A stretch of DNA of 64,000 nucleotides from Microbacterium schleiferi (GTDB lineage: Bacteria > Actinomycetota > Actinomycetes > Actinomycetales > Microbacteriaceae). Shown piece by piece: positions 8,887 to 17,518 of the stretch. Positions within the stretch are counted from its first letter, which is position 1; each line of letters opens with the position of its first letter. Made by a program: the position numbers and the translations under genes. A model generated the notes under the pieces. That model was given only the letters and a program-made list of their open reading frames with translations, searched no databases and was not told the DNA's origin. The stretch covers positions 186,001-250,000 of the forward strand of contig NZ_JAJGNI010000002.1 of NCBI RefSeq assembly GCF_020781975.1, in the 5' to 3' direction.

Positions 8887-10230
8887 TCAGCCCGTCACGC
8901 GCACCGCACGCGCGAGCGAGGCAGCCACGGCATCGACGTCACCGCTCACGAGACCGACAGTGACGCGGATGAGGGGGCGAGCGGTGCGGTCTGAGAGGAA
9001 AAAGGGCGACCCCGCCGCCACACCGACGCCGGCCGCAGCGAGATGAAGGAGCGCCGCGCGCTCGTCCGCGACGTCCCAGGAGACGTTGAGGCCGTCACCG
9101 GCAACGGCTGAGACTCCGTGGCGGCGCAGTGCGCCGGCCAGCTCCCGCTGACGAGTCCGGTAGCTCTCGCGGGCGCGAACCACAGCCTCGATCGATACGG
9201 GGTCTGACAAGAGATCGAAGAGTACGGCCTGGATGGTACGTGAGGTCCATCCCGGCCCCAGCAGCCTGCGCGCCACGACGCGGTCGACGATGCGCGATGG
9301 GCCTCCGAGCGCGGCGATGCGCAGATCGGGACCGTGGGATTTCGAGAAGCTGCGTACGTGCACGACCTGCTCTGGCAGCCACCGGGCGAGCGTCACCTCG
9401 GGCGCTGCGGCTACGAGCCCGGAATGGTCGTCCTCGATGATGACGAACCGCGCTCCGTTTCGCGAGGCGCGTACCAATCGCGCAAGCTCAGCCGCGCGCT
9501 CGGGGCTCGTCGACACACCCGTGGGGTTGTGTGCGCGCGGCTGCAGAAGCACCGCGGTCGGCCTCGTCGCAAGCGCACGCGCGAAGCTACTCGGCGCGAT
9601 CCCCTCGGCGTCGAGTTCTACGGGGATCGGCTGCGCCCCCAGGTGCTCGATGAGGTCGAAGAAGTACGGGAAGCCGGGGTTTTCGACCACCACGCGGTCT
9701 CCGAAGCGCACGACCTGTTCGAGCGCACGACCGACGCCGTCCAGGGCACCGTCGACGACAGTGATCGCCTCCGCATCGCTCGGCCACACCCGGCGGAGCA
9801 ACGTCTCCAGTTCGGGTAGCACGGGCGACTCGTGGTATCGACCGGTGTGAGCGCGCGGCGACACCCGCGAGAAGGCACGCGCGAGGTCGGGGAGCAGGTC
9901 GGCATCCGGAGTCCCTCCCGAGAGGTCGAGCCGCGGCGATCCCGGATGCTGGGCAAGGCCCTGCACGCGCGGCGACATCCACTCCTGCCGTTCCTCGCGC
10001 ACGAACGATCCTGCCCGCCCACGCGAGACGATCAGCCCGGCCTGCGAGAGCGCCTTCCATGCAGCGCTCACTGTCGCAGGGCTCACACCGAGCCGTCCCG
10101 CGACCTCGCGCACGGTCGGCAGTCGCTCACCGGCGGCCAGATCTCCGGCCGTGATCAGGCGGGCAAGCTCTGCCGCGATAGCGCGCGGCGTGGGATCGGT
10201 GAAGTGCGCACGATCGATCACCGTGGTCAT
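8887..10230 (-). CDS. MocR-type (GntR + aminotransferase-like) transcriptional regulator
   Basis: The 447-residue protein has an N-terminal GntR winged helix (residues 12-80; RLPTVREVAGRLGVSPATVS) and a large fold type I aminotransferase domain. The PLP-binding Lys lies in RSFSKSHGPDLR. Such regulators bind PLP or a PLP-amine adduct as effector. ATG at 10230 was selected because the GntR domain begins within 15 residues; the frame extends upstream to 10425 through the divergent promoter. It is divergent from the pyrimidine catabolic genes, making it their likely local regulator. Beta-alanine or another amino intermediate would be a reasonable effector, by inference. Confidence 0.88.
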   Translation of the reverse strand: MTTVIDRAHFTDPTPRAIAAELARLITAGDLAAGERLPTVREVAGRLGVSPATVSAAWKALSQAGLIVSRGRAGSFVREERQEWMSPRVQGLAQHPGSPRLDLSGGTPDADLLPDLARAFSRVSPRAHTGRYHESPVLPELETLLRRVWPSDAEAITVVDGALDGVGRALEQVVRFGDRVVVENPGFPYFFDLIEHLGAQPIPVELDAEGIAPSSFARALATRPTAVLLQPRAHNPTGVSTSPERAAELARLVRASRNGARFVIIEDDHSGLVAAAPEVTLARWLPEQVVHVRSFSKSHGPDLRIAALGGPSRIVDRVVARRLLGPGWTSRTIQAVLFDLLSDPVSIEAVVRARESYRTRQRELAGALRRHGVSAVAGDGLNVSWDVADERAALLHLAAAGVGVAAGSPFFLSDRTARPLIRVTVGLVSGDVDAVAASLARAVRVTG

Positions 10231-10294
10231 CGCCCACCCAATCTCGATCACACCAACATTTACGGTCGCGACACGGGACGAAACCGAAGGGAAA

Positions 10295-10309
10295 TGTTCA
10301 CGCCGAACA
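10295..10309. promoter_or_regulatory. Candidate operator in the MocR/pyrimidine divergent promoter
   Basis: TGTTC (10295-10299) and GAACA (10305-10309) form an inverted repeat with a 5-nt spacer, roughly midway between the divergent starts at 10230 and 10367. It sits in an AT-richer stretch unlike the surrounding DNA. The site may bind the MocR regulator, although MocR sites are often direct repeats, so this is tentative. Confidence 0.3.
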
Positions 10310-10366
10310 ATAACAGACACGCCACGGCGCTTCGTGGCCCCTTCGACCGGACGGAGAGTGCACGAG

Positions 10367-11215
10367 ATGACGACGGTGAGAGCGGCCATCACGCAGACGA
10401 CGTGGACCGGCGACAAGGCATCCATGCTCGACAGGCACGAGCAATTCGCGAGGGATGCCGCCGCCGACGGCGCGCAGGTGGTGTGCTTCCAGGAGCTCTT
10501 CTACGGGCCCTACTTCGGCATCACACAGGACAAGAAGTACTACCGCTATGCCGAGCCGGTCGACGGCCCGATCGTGGAGCGCTTCGCCGCGGTAGCGAAG
10601 GAGCTCGGCACTGTGATGGTGCTGCCGATCTACGAGGAGGCGCAGACCGGGGTCTACTACAACACGGCGGTTCTCGTGGATGCCGACGGCACCGTGCTGG
10701 GGACGTATCGCAAGAACCACATCCCCCACGTCGAGAAGTTCTGGGAGAAGTTCTACTTCCGTCCGGGCAACCTCGGCTACCCCGTCTTCGACTCGGCGGT
10801 CGGAAAGGTCGGCATGTACATCTGCTACGACCGCCATTTCCCGGAGGGGTGGCGCGAGCTCGGCCTGAACGGCGCGCACATGGTCTTCAACCCCAATGCG
10901 ACCAAGCCGGGCCTGTCCAACCGCCTGTGGGAGGTCGAGGGGCCGTGCGCGGCTGTTGCCAACGGCTACTTCGTCCTCCAGCCCAATCGCGTCGGCCGCG
11001 AGGACAACGAGTACGGCGACGAGGCTGTCAGCTTCTACGGCACGAGCCAGGTGATCGACCCGCGCGGCAATTTCGTCGGGGCGCTGGGCTCGAGCGAGCA
11101 CGAGGAGGTCCTCATTCGCGACCTGAACCTCGACATGGTGCAGGAGATGCGCGACGACTGGCAGTTCTACCGCGACCGTCGCCCCGACAGCTACGAAGGG
11201 ATCTCCGCACCGTGA
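10367..11215 (+). CDS. Beta-ureidopropionase-like nitrilase-superfamily amidohydrolase
   Basis: The 282-residue enzyme shows the nitrilase-superfamily triad: E43 in CFQEL, K116 in YRKNHIP and C153 in MYICYDRHFPE. The RKNHIPHVEKFWEKFYF stretch is typical of beta-ureidopropionase and close N-carbamoyl amidohydrolases, which hydrolyse N-carbamoyl-beta-alanine to beta-alanine, CO2 and ammonia. ATG at 10367 follows a GGAGAG ribosome-binding site; the longer upstream frame runs into the promoter region. Its stop overlaps the GTG of the dihydropyrimidinase gene by 4 nt. In this cluster it would perform the third step of reductive pyrimidine breakdown. Confidence 0.92.
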   Translation: MTTVRAAITQTTWTGDKASMLDRHEQFARDAAADGAQVVCFQELFYGPYFGITQDKKYYRYAEPVDGPIVERFAAVAKELGTVMVLPIYEEAQTGVYYNTAVLVDADGTVLGTYRKNHIPHVEKFWEKFYFRPGNLGYPVFDSAVGKVGMYICYDRHFPEGWRELGLNGAHMVFNPNATKPGLSNRLWEVEGPCAAVANGYFVLQPNRVGREDNEYGDEAVSFYGTSQVIDPRGNFVGALGSSEHEEVLIRDLNLDMVQEMRDDWQFYRDRRPDSYEGISAP

Positions 11216-12675
11216 GCACGACACTGATCACCGGCGGCACCGTCGTCTCCGCCACCGGGCGGGCTCCGGCCGATGTCCTCGTCGACGGCGAGAAGATCGT
11301 CGCCGTCCTCGCGCCCGGCTCGGAACTGCTCGGCACGAACCTGGCGGCATCCGTCGACACTGTCGTCGATGCGAGCGCCAAGTACGTCATCCCCGGCGGC
11401 ATCGACGCCCACACGCACATGCAGCTGCCTTTCGGGGGCACGTTCGCGAGCGACACGTTCGAAACCGGCACGCGCGCGGCAGCGTGGGGCGGTACGACGA
11501 CCATCGTCGACTTCGCCGTGCAGACGTACGGCACGAAAGTGCCCGACGGCCTTGCGAAGTGGCACGAGTTGGCAGCGGGAAACTGCGCGATCGACTACGG
11601 GTTCCACCAGATCGTCGGCGGCATCGACGACGAATCGCTCGCGTTCTTGCCGACCCTCGTTGACGAAGGCATCACGAGCTACAAGCTGTTCATGGCCTAC
11701 CCCGGCGTCTTCTACTCGGACGATGCCCAGATCCTGAAAGCGATGCAGGTCGCCGCCGACACGGGGCTGCTCACGATGATGCACGCCGAGAACGGCCCCG
11801 TCATCGACGTGCTCGCCCAGCAACTCGTCGATGCCGGCAAGACCTCACCCTTCTTCCACGGCAAGGCCCGCGTTTGGCAGGCCGAAGAAGAGGCCACCCA
11901 CCGCGCGATCATGCTCTCGAACATCACCGGGGCGCCGTTGTACGTCGTGCACGTCTCGGCGAAACAGGCTGTCGCGCAGCTCGCGGCCGCTCGCGACAAC
12001 GGATTCAACGTATTCGGCGAGACCTGCCCGCAGTATCTCTACCTGTCGCTGGAAGAGCAGTTGGGCGCCTCGAGCGAGCAGTGGGGCCAGTTCGAGGGCG
12101 CCAAGTGGGTGTGCTCGACGCCGCTGCGCTCGCGCGCCGAGGGCCACCAGGACCACATGTGGCAGGCCCTGCGCACCAACGATCTGCAGATGGTCTCCAC
12201 CGACCACTGCCCGTTCTGCATGAAGGATCAGAAGACCCTGGGCCTGGAGGACTTCCGTAAGATCCCCAACGGCATCGGCTCAGTCGAGCACCGGATGGAT
12301 CTCATGTACCAGGGCGTCGTCACCGGCGAGATCACCCTGGAGCGGTGGGTCGAACTCACGAGCACCACCCCGGCGCGCATGTTCGGCATGTACGGCAAGA
12401 AGGGTGTCATCCAGCCCGGGGCGGATGCCGACATCGTCGTCTACGATCCGAACGGTCACACCTCCATCGGCCTCCCGGTCGACGACCTGGGTCATAGCAC
12501 CGGCAAGTCCCACCACATGAACATGGACCACTCCGCCTGGGAGGGGTTCGAGATCGACGGGCACGTCGACACCGTGATCTCCAAGGGCAAGGTGATCGTC
12601 GACGCAGGCCAGTACCTCGGACGCAAGGGCGACGGCAGCTTCGTCAAGCGCGGCCTGAGCCAGTACCTGGTGTGA
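11212..12675 (+). CDS. hydA: Dihydropyrimidinase / hydantoinase
   Basis: The 487-residue cyclic amidohydrolase carries H67 and H69 in GGIDAHTHM, K158 in SYKLFMAYPG (the carboxylated metal-bridging Lys), H191 in MMHAENG and a later His in YVVHVSAK. This is the full binuclear zinc site of dihydropyrimidinases. It hydrolyses 5,6-dihydrouracil or dihydrothymine (or hydantoins) to the N-carbamoyl amino acid. The GTG start at 11212 overlaps the preceding stop, so it is translationally coupled to beta-ureidopropionase, its metabolic successor. The open frame continues upstream through that gene but is not coding there. Confidence 0.94.
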   Translation: MSTTLITGGTVVSATGRAPADVLVDGEKIVAVLAPGSELLGTNLAASVDTVVDASAKYVIPGGIDAHTHMQLPFGGTFASDTFETGTRAAAWGGTTTIVDFAVQTYGTKVPDGLAKWHELAAGNCAIDYGFHQIVGGIDDESLAFLPTLVDEGITSYKLFMAYPGVFYSDDAQILKAMQVAADTGLLTMMHAENGPVIDVLAQQLVDAGKTSPFFHGKARVWQAEEEATHRAIMLSNITGAPLYVVHVSAKQAVAQLAAARDNGFNVFGETCPQYLYLSLEEQLGASSEQWGQFEGAKWVCSTPLRSRAEGHQDHMWQALRTNDLQMVSTDHCPFCMKDQKTLGLEDFRKIPNGIGSVEHRMDLMYQGVVTGEITLERWVELTSTTPARMFGMYGKKGVIQPGADADIVVYDPNGHTSIGLPVDDLGHSTGKSHHMNMDHSAWEGFEIDGHVDTVISKGKVIVDAGQYLGRKGDGSFVKRGLSQYLV

Positions 12676-12679
12676 GGCG

Positions 12680-13702
12680 ATGACGATGGACTTCGGTGTC
12701 GTCCTGCAGACGAATCCTCCCGCGTCGCGCGTGATCCAGCTGTCGAAGCTGGCCGAAGCGCACGGTTTCAGCCACGTCTGGACCTTCGACTCCCACCTGC
12801 TGTGGGAGGAACCGTACGTGATCTACTCAGCGATCCTCGCCGAGACCCGCAAGGTCGTCGTCGGCCCGTTCGTGACGAACCCCGCGACACGGGACTGGAC
12901 GGTCACGGCATCCGTGTTCGCGACCTTGAACGAGATGTACGGAAACCGCACGATCTGCGGCATCGGGCGCGGCGACTCGGCGGTGCGGGTCACCAACGGC
13001 AAGCCGTCGACGCTGGCCGAACTGCGGGAGTCCATCCACGTGATCCGGGAGCTCGCGAACTCTCGAGCCGTCGAGTACAAGGGATCGACGCTGCAGTTCC
13101 CGTGGAGCCAGGGGTCCGAGCTGAACGTCTGGGTCGCAGCGTACGGGCCGCTCGCGCTGAAGCTCACGGGCGAAGTGGCCGACGGATTCATCCTGCAGCT
13201 GGCGGACCTCGACATCGCGGCCTGGATGATCAAGACGGTCAAGGATGCCGCAGCGGCAGCCGGCCGCGACCCCGAGTCGATCGACTTCTGCGTCGCGGCC
13301 CCCATGTACATCGGCGAGGACTGGGAGCACATGCGCGACCAGTGCCGGTGGTTCGGGGGGATGGTCGGCAATCACGTCGCCGACATCGTCGCGAAGTACG
13401 GCACCGACGGCAGCGTGCCGCGTGCTCTCACCGACTACATCGCGGGACGCACCGGGTACGACTACAACTCCCACGGCAAGAGCGACAACGACCACGTGGA
13501 CTTCGTTCCCGACGAGATCGTCGACCGATTCTGCGTCCTCGGCACCGCCGAAGAGCACATCGCCAAGCTCGGGGCGCTACGGGAGCTCGGCGTCACGCAG
13601 TTCGCGGGGTACCTGCAGCACGACAACAAGGAGGAGACCCTCCGCGTCTACGGCGAGACCGTGATCCCGGCCCTGCGCGAGAAGGTCACGGCCAAGTCGT
13701 GA
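12680..13702 (+). CDS. Luciferase-like (LLM class) F420-type oxidoreductase of the pyrimidine cluster
   Basis: The 340-residue protein is a luciferase-like TIM barrel: MDFGVVLQTNPP at the first strand, AEAHGFSHVWTFDSHLLWEE, GIGRGDSAVRVTN for the cofactor phosphate region and a C-terminal LGVTQFAGY strand. It looks like the TIGR03842-type family labelled F420-dependent, often found with dihydropyrimidinase genes. It starts 4 nt after the dihydropyrimidinase stop. No dihydropyrimidine dehydrogenase is encoded here, so this enzyme could introduce the substrate into the pathway. RutA, an unrelated-subfamily luciferase-like enzyme, also attacks uracil. Cofactor and reaction are inferred. Confidence 0.85.
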   Translation: MTMDFGVVLQTNPPASRVIQLSKLAEAHGFSHVWTFDSHLLWEEPYVIYSAILAETRKVVVGPFVTNPATRDWTVTASVFATLNEMYGNRTICGIGRGDSAVRVTNGKPSTLAELRESIHVIRELANSRAVEYKGSTLQFPWSQGSELNVWVAAYGPLALKLTGEVADGFILQLADLDIAAWMIKTVKDAAAAAGRDPESIDFCVAAPMYIGEDWEHMRDQCRWFGGMVGNHVADIVAKYGTDGSVPRALTDYIAGRTGYDYNSHGKSDNDHVDFVPDEIVDRFCVLGTAEEHIAKLGALRELGVTQFAGYLQHDNKEETLRVYGETVIPALREKVTAKS

Positions 13703-13705
13703 GGC

Positions 13706-14626
13706 GTGACGGCGAGTGAAGCGGCTGCAGACATGAGCCGGAGGGCGACGGGACTGGGCTGGGGCATCCTCGGCGTGCTCGCGATCGTGCTGCTCTGGGA
13801 GGCCTACAAGTTCCTGGGGCCCGCGGAGGGTGTCGTGATCGGCGCCGTCGAGGGTCAGACGGGCTCGAGGGTCATGATCCTGCCCCGCACCCACGACCGT
13901 GCGATGCCGCACGTGTGGGACATGCTCGCGCGACTGTTCGAGCCGACCAGCGGGGGGGAAACCCCGCCGCTGATCGCGACAGTCGCGATCGCGGCCGTCA
14001 CGACGCTGGGAATCGCCGCCGTCGGGTGGGTGCTCGGCGTCATCGTCGGCGGCGCACTGGCACTCGTGATGCAGCGCTGGCAGCTGCTGGAGTGGGGGCT
14101 GCTGCCCTGGATCGTCGTAAGCCAGACGGTCCCGCTCATCGCCTTCGCCCCGGTCATCAACGCGATCGGCAACCAGATCGACCGCGGCGGGACGAGCTGG
14201 CCGCAATGGCTGTCGGTCGCCGTCATCGCGTCGTATCTCGCGTTCTTCCCCGTCGCTGTCGGCGCTCTGCGCGGACTCGAAGCCCCCGACCGGATCCACG
14301 TCGACCTCATGCGCACCTACGCCGTCGGGTACTGGTCGACGCTGCGCCACCTGCGGCTGCCCGCCGCCGTACCCCACCTGCTGCCCGCGCTGCGCCTGGC
14401 GGCAGCGAACGCCGTGCTCGGTGTCGTCGTCGCAGAGGTCTCGATCGGGATGCGCGGCGGAATCGGGCGGATGCTGATCCAACTCGCCGGCCAGGGATCC
14501 AGCGATCCGGCCGCCCCGTGGGGACCCATCTTCGGCTCGATCGTGCTGGGTCTGATCGCCGCCGGGTCCGTCGCGCTGATCGGGGTCGGACTCCACCGCT
14601 ACCGACGAGGAGAGGCCACCGCATGA
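13706..14626 (+). CDS. ABC transporter permease (NitT/TauT/THI-type), first of a pair
   Basis: The 306-residue membrane protein has one N-terminal helix (about residues 17-35), a 60-residue loop with a conserved-looking HVWDMLARLF stretch, then a five- to six-helix BPD_transp_1 core. The EAA-like coupling loop is near AVGALRGLEAPDRIHVDLMR. GTG at 13706 is used; ATG at 13733 is an alternative. It starts 3 nt after the oxidoreductase stop, and its own stop overlaps the ATPase start by 4 nt. With the second permease gene it would make a heterodimeric channel for the pyrimidine-type importer. Confidence 0.87.
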   Translation: MTASEAAADMSRRATGLGWGILGVLAIVLLWEAYKFLGPAEGVVIGAVEGQTGSRVMILPRTHDRAMPHVWDMLARLFEPTSGGETPPLIATVAIAAVTTLGIAAVGWVLGVIVGGALALVMQRWQLLEWGLLPWIVVSQTVPLIAFAPVINAIGNQIDRGGTSWPQWLSVAVIASYLAFFPVAVGALRGLEAPDRIHVDLMRTYAVGYWSTLRHLRLPAAVPHLLPALRLAAANAVLGVVVAEVSIGMRGGIGRMLIQLAGQGSSDPAAPWGPIFGSIVLGLIAAGSVALIGVGLHRYRRGEATA

Positions 14627-15441
14627 CCCCTCAGACACCGACCGCGCCGACCGCGACCGCCGCCGTGCACGCACGCGACGTGGGCAAGTTCTTCCCGACG
14701 AAGGCGGGCGATGTCACGGCGCTGACGGGCGTCGATCTCGAAGTCGCGGCCGGCGAGTTCGTCTCGCTGATCGGGCCCTCGGGATGCGGAAAGTCGACGC
14801 TGCTGCGCCTGATCGCCGATCTCGATTCGGCCACGAGCGGGGATCTGCAGATCTTCGGCAAACCCGCGGCGCGCGCCCGGGTCGACCAGGACTACGGCAT
14901 CGCGTTCCAGCAGGCGGGACTGCTGCCGTGGCGCACTGTGGCCGCGAACATCGCCCTGCCGCTCGAGCTTCACGGCACCGCCAAGCCGGAACGCGCCGCG
15001 CGGGTCGCGGAGCTCGCCGAACTCGTGGGGTTGTCGGATTTCACCGAACGCTATCCCGACCAGTTGTCGGGCGGGATGCAACAGCGTGTCGCAATCGCGC
15101 GCGCCCTCGCGACCCGTCCGCGCCTGCTGCTGATGGACGAGCCGTTCGGGGCGCTCGATGAGATGACCCGCGAGTACCTGCAGTCCGAGCTGACCCGCAT
15201 CGCCGCCGAGACCGGCGCCGCGGTGGTGTTCGTGACGCACTCGATCCCCGAGGCGGTGTTCCTGTCTGACCGTGTCGTCGTGATGAGCCCGCGACCGGGC
15301 CGCATCACCGAAGTCGTCACGGTGGGACTCGGCGACGCGCGTGACGACGACCTGCGCGAGTCCCCCGCCTATTTCGAGCGGGTCACGGCTGTACGCGAAG
15401 CGTTGCACGGCTCGAAGATCGAGAGGGCGAACGAACGATGA
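14623..15441 (+). CDS. ABC transporter ATP-binding protein (NitT/TauT type)
   Basis: The 272-residue ATPase has Walker A GPSGCGKSTLLR at residues 47-58, a Q loop in AFQQAGLLPWRT, the signature LSGGMQQRVAIARAL, Walker B LLLMDEPFGALDEMTR and the switch His in VTHSIPEA. 'LPWRT' and 'DEPFGALDE' are typical of nitrate/taurine/thiamine-precursor ATPases (SsuB/TauB/ThiZ group). ATGA overlaps join it to both permease genes. It energises uptake of the compound bound by the downstream lipoprotein. Confidence 0.92.
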   Translation: MTPQTPTAPTATAAVHARDVGKFFPTKAGDVTALTGVDLEVAAGEFVSLIGPSGCGKSTLLRLIADLDSATSGDLQIFGKPAARARVDQDYGIAFQQAGLLPWRTVAANIALPLELHGTAKPERAARVAELAELVGLSDFTERYPDQLSGGMQQRVAIARALATRPRLLLMDEPFGALDEMTREYLQSELTRIAAETGAAVVFVTHSIPEAVFLSDRVVVMSPRPGRITEVVTVGLGDARDDDLRESPAYFERVTAVREALHGSKIERANER

Positions 15442-16223
15442 GCCTGCGCGAACCCACCGCTCCCGCGCTGCCGTCGTGGGTGCGCACCGCCGCTCCCGTC
15501 GGGGTCGGCATCCTCGGGCTCGTGGCCTGGGTGCTGTACGTGGACGTCGCAGCCGCCGCGCCCCGGATGCTGCCGAGTCCGATCGCGATCGCGCAGGAGT
15601 TCGTGCTGCGGTGGAACATCATCGCCGAGGGGATGGCCGTCACCGCGACCAACGCCTTCGTGGGGCTCATCGCGGGATCGCTCATCGCCATCGCGCTGGC
15701 CGCGCTCGCCGCGGCGATCCGGCCGATCGACGGGATGCTGGCCCCCCTCGTCGCGGCGCTCGCGGTGATTCCGATCGTCGCGATCACGCCGGTGTTGAAC
15801 ACGATGTTCGGGGCGTCCAGCCAGTTCGGGAGGCAGGCGGTTGCAGGTCTTGCCGCGTTCATCCCGGTGTTCGTCAACGTGTTGCGGGGCCTGCGGCAGA
15901 GCCGGCCCGTGCACCGCGACCTGTTCCGCGCGTCGGCTGCCACGTCGGCGCAGACTTTCCGACTGCTGACCCTGCCGACGGCCCTGCCCTACCTCATGAC
16001 GGGTCTGCGGATCGCAAGTTCGCTGGCGGTCATCGCGGCCCTCGTCGCGGAGTACTTCGGCGGGCCCGCTGACGGCATCGGCACCGCGATCGCGACGTAC
16101 GCCAAGTCGGGGCGGGCCGCGCTCGCCTGGGCCTTCGTCCTCGGCGGAATCATCATCGGCCTCTTCTTCTTCCTGGTCACCTCGCTGCTCGAGCGGCTGG
16201 CGACCCGAAGGATGCCGGTCTAA
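15438..16223 (+). CDS. ABC transporter permease (NitT/TauT/THI-type), second of a pair
   Basis: The 261-residue protein has a first helix at about residues 17-40 and a five-helix core. The coupling loop is around VNVLRGLRQSRPVHRDLFRA, equivalent to the conserved EAA loop of this permease class. It is shorter than its partner because it lacks the long first periplasmic loop. It overlaps the ATPase gene by 4 nt and precedes the binding-protein gene by 58 bp. Two distinct permeases with one ATPase suggest a heterodimeric channel. Confidence 0.88.
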   Translation: MSLREPTAPALPSWVRTAAPVGVGILGLVAWVLYVDVAAAAPRMLPSPIAIAQEFVLRWNIIAEGMAVTATNAFVGLIAGSLIAIALAALAAAIRPIDGMLAPLVAALAVIPIVAITPVLNTMFGASSQFGRQAVAGLAAFIPVFVNVLRGLRQSRPVHRDLFRASAATSAQTFRLLTLPTALPYLMTGLRIASSLAVIAALVAEYFGGPADGIGTAIATYAKSGRAALAWAFVLGGIIIGLFFFLVTSLLERLATRRMPV

Positions 16224-16281
16224 CCGGCATCGAGCACCACCCGTACCACCGAGAGAGCACCCCACAGATGAAGGGAACACC

Positions 16282-17454
16282 GTGAGACACAGCACCAGAC
16301 GCGGCCTCGTGGCCGCATCCACCCTCACCGTCGCCGCACTCGCACTGGCGGCGTGCGCGGGATCATCCGAACCCGCAACGACCGAAGACAGCGGCGAGTT
16401 CGAGCCGCTCACGTCCGTGAGTTTGCAGCTGCAATGGCTGCCGCAAGCACAGTTCGCGGGCTACTACGTCGCCCTCGACCAGGGCTACTTCGCCGAAGAG
16501 GGCTTCGACGATGTCGAGATCGTCCCCTCGGGCGGTGACATCGTGCCGCAGGACGCGCTGATCGCCGGCGACGTGGACTTCGCGATCGCCTGGGTCCCGA
16601 AGGTGCTCGGCAGCCTCGAGGCGACCGGCGCGGAACTCACCGACATCGCGCAGGTCTACCAGGAATCGGGGACGACCCAGGTGTCGTGGGCCGACTCGGG
16701 GATCGAGAGCGTCGCCGACTTCGAGGGCAAGCGGATCGGCTCGTGGGGCTTCGGCAACGAGTGGGAGATCTTCGCGGCGATGGCCGCCGAGGACCTCGAC
16801 TCCACGACGGTGTCGATCACGACGCAGGACTTCAGCATGAACGCGCTGCTGGACGGAGACGTCGACGCCGCCCAAGCGATGACCTACAACGAACTCGCGC
16901 AGGTGCTCGAGACCGTCAACCCCGAGACCGGTGAGCTCTACACTCTCGAGGACCTCAACGTCATTTCGTACGAAGAGACCGAGGGCGCGATGTTGCAGGA
17001 CGCGATCTGGGCCGACACCGAGCGCCTGGCCTCCGACCCGGCATACGCCGATGCGGCGGTGCGGTTCCTGAAGGCCATCGCCAAGGGCTGGATCTACGCC
17101 CGCGACAATCCCGTCGAGGCAGCCGCCATCACCTACGACTACGCGATCAACGCCGAAGCTGCCTTCCCGGTGGGACCCGTGCACCAGGAGTGGATGATGA
17201 ACGAGGTCAACAAGCTCATCTGGAACGGTTCGGAGTTCGGCGTGATGGACCCGGCAGCCTGGGACAAGACTGTCGCCGGGGCCCTGTCGGCTGTCAACCA
17301 GGACGGACTGAACCTCATCACGGCCGAGCCGCCGGCGTCGGCGTACTCGAACGAGTACATCGAGCAGGCGCTCGCGGAACTCGTCGAGGAGGGCTACGAC
17401 GTCTCGGCGACGTACACCCCGATCGAGGTCACCCTCACCGAGGGCGGCCAGTAA
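16282..17454 (+). CDS. THI5/NMT1-like substrate-binding lipoprotein
   Basis: The 390-residue protein begins with a lipoprotein signal peptide: RR, a hydrophobic stretch and lipobox LAAC with C25. The mature part starts SLQLQWLPQAQFAGYYVAL, the hallmark of THI5/NMT1-like and ThiY pyrimidine-precursor binding proteins, continuing with GYFAEEGF. GTG at 16282 follows AAGGGA. In the cluster it would capture a pyrimidine or related ring compound for the importer. A strong hairpin lies directly after the gene. Substrate identity is inferred from family and neighbours. Confidence 0.9.
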   Translation: MRHSTRRGLVAASTLTVAALALAACAGSSEPATTEDSGEFEPLTSVSLQLQWLPQAQFAGYYVALDQGYFAEEGFDDVEIVPSGGDIVPQDALIAGDVDFAIAWVPKVLGSLEATGAELTDIAQVYQESGTTQVSWADSGIESVADFEGKRIGSWGFGNEWEIFAAMAAEDLDSTTVSITTQDFSMNALLDGDVDAAQAMTYNELAQVLETVNPETGELYTLEDLNVISYEETEGAMLQDAIWADTERLASDPAYADAAVRFLKAIAKGWIYARDNPVEAAAITYDYAINAEAAFPVGPVHQEWMMNEVNKLIWNGSEFGVMDPAAWDKTVAGALSAVNQDGLNLITAEPPASAYSNEYIEQALAELVEEGYDVSATYTPIEVTLTEGGQ

Positions 17455-17461
17455 CTCCCGC

Positions 17462-17494
17462 GCCGGGTCGGTCGGCATCGCCGGCCGACCCGGC
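17462..17494. terminator. Strong hairpin after the binding-protein gene
   Basis: Arms 17462-17476 and 17480-17494 form a 15-bp stem with one G-T wobble and a 3-nt loop. No T tract follows. It sits inside the gene cluster, between the binding-protein and aminotransferase genes, so it may act as a partial terminator or as a 3' stabiliser that keeps binding-protein transcript abundant. Confidence 0.65.
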
Positions 17495-17518
17495 ATCACC
17501 CCCCACGAAGCAGGGCTC

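Noticed and set aside
10321..10338. GCCACG/CGTGGC hairpin in the leader of the beta-ureidopropionase gene
   Set aside because: A 6-bp stem is too weak to call a riboswitch or attenuator, and no known riboswitch pattern is present.
9832..11211. Open frame that would extend dihydropyrimidinase upstream by about 460 residues
   Set aside because: The extension runs through the MocR promoter and the beta-ureidopropionase gene; its composition is Arg/Gly-rich shadow sequence. The enzyme's natural N-terminus is at GTG 11212.
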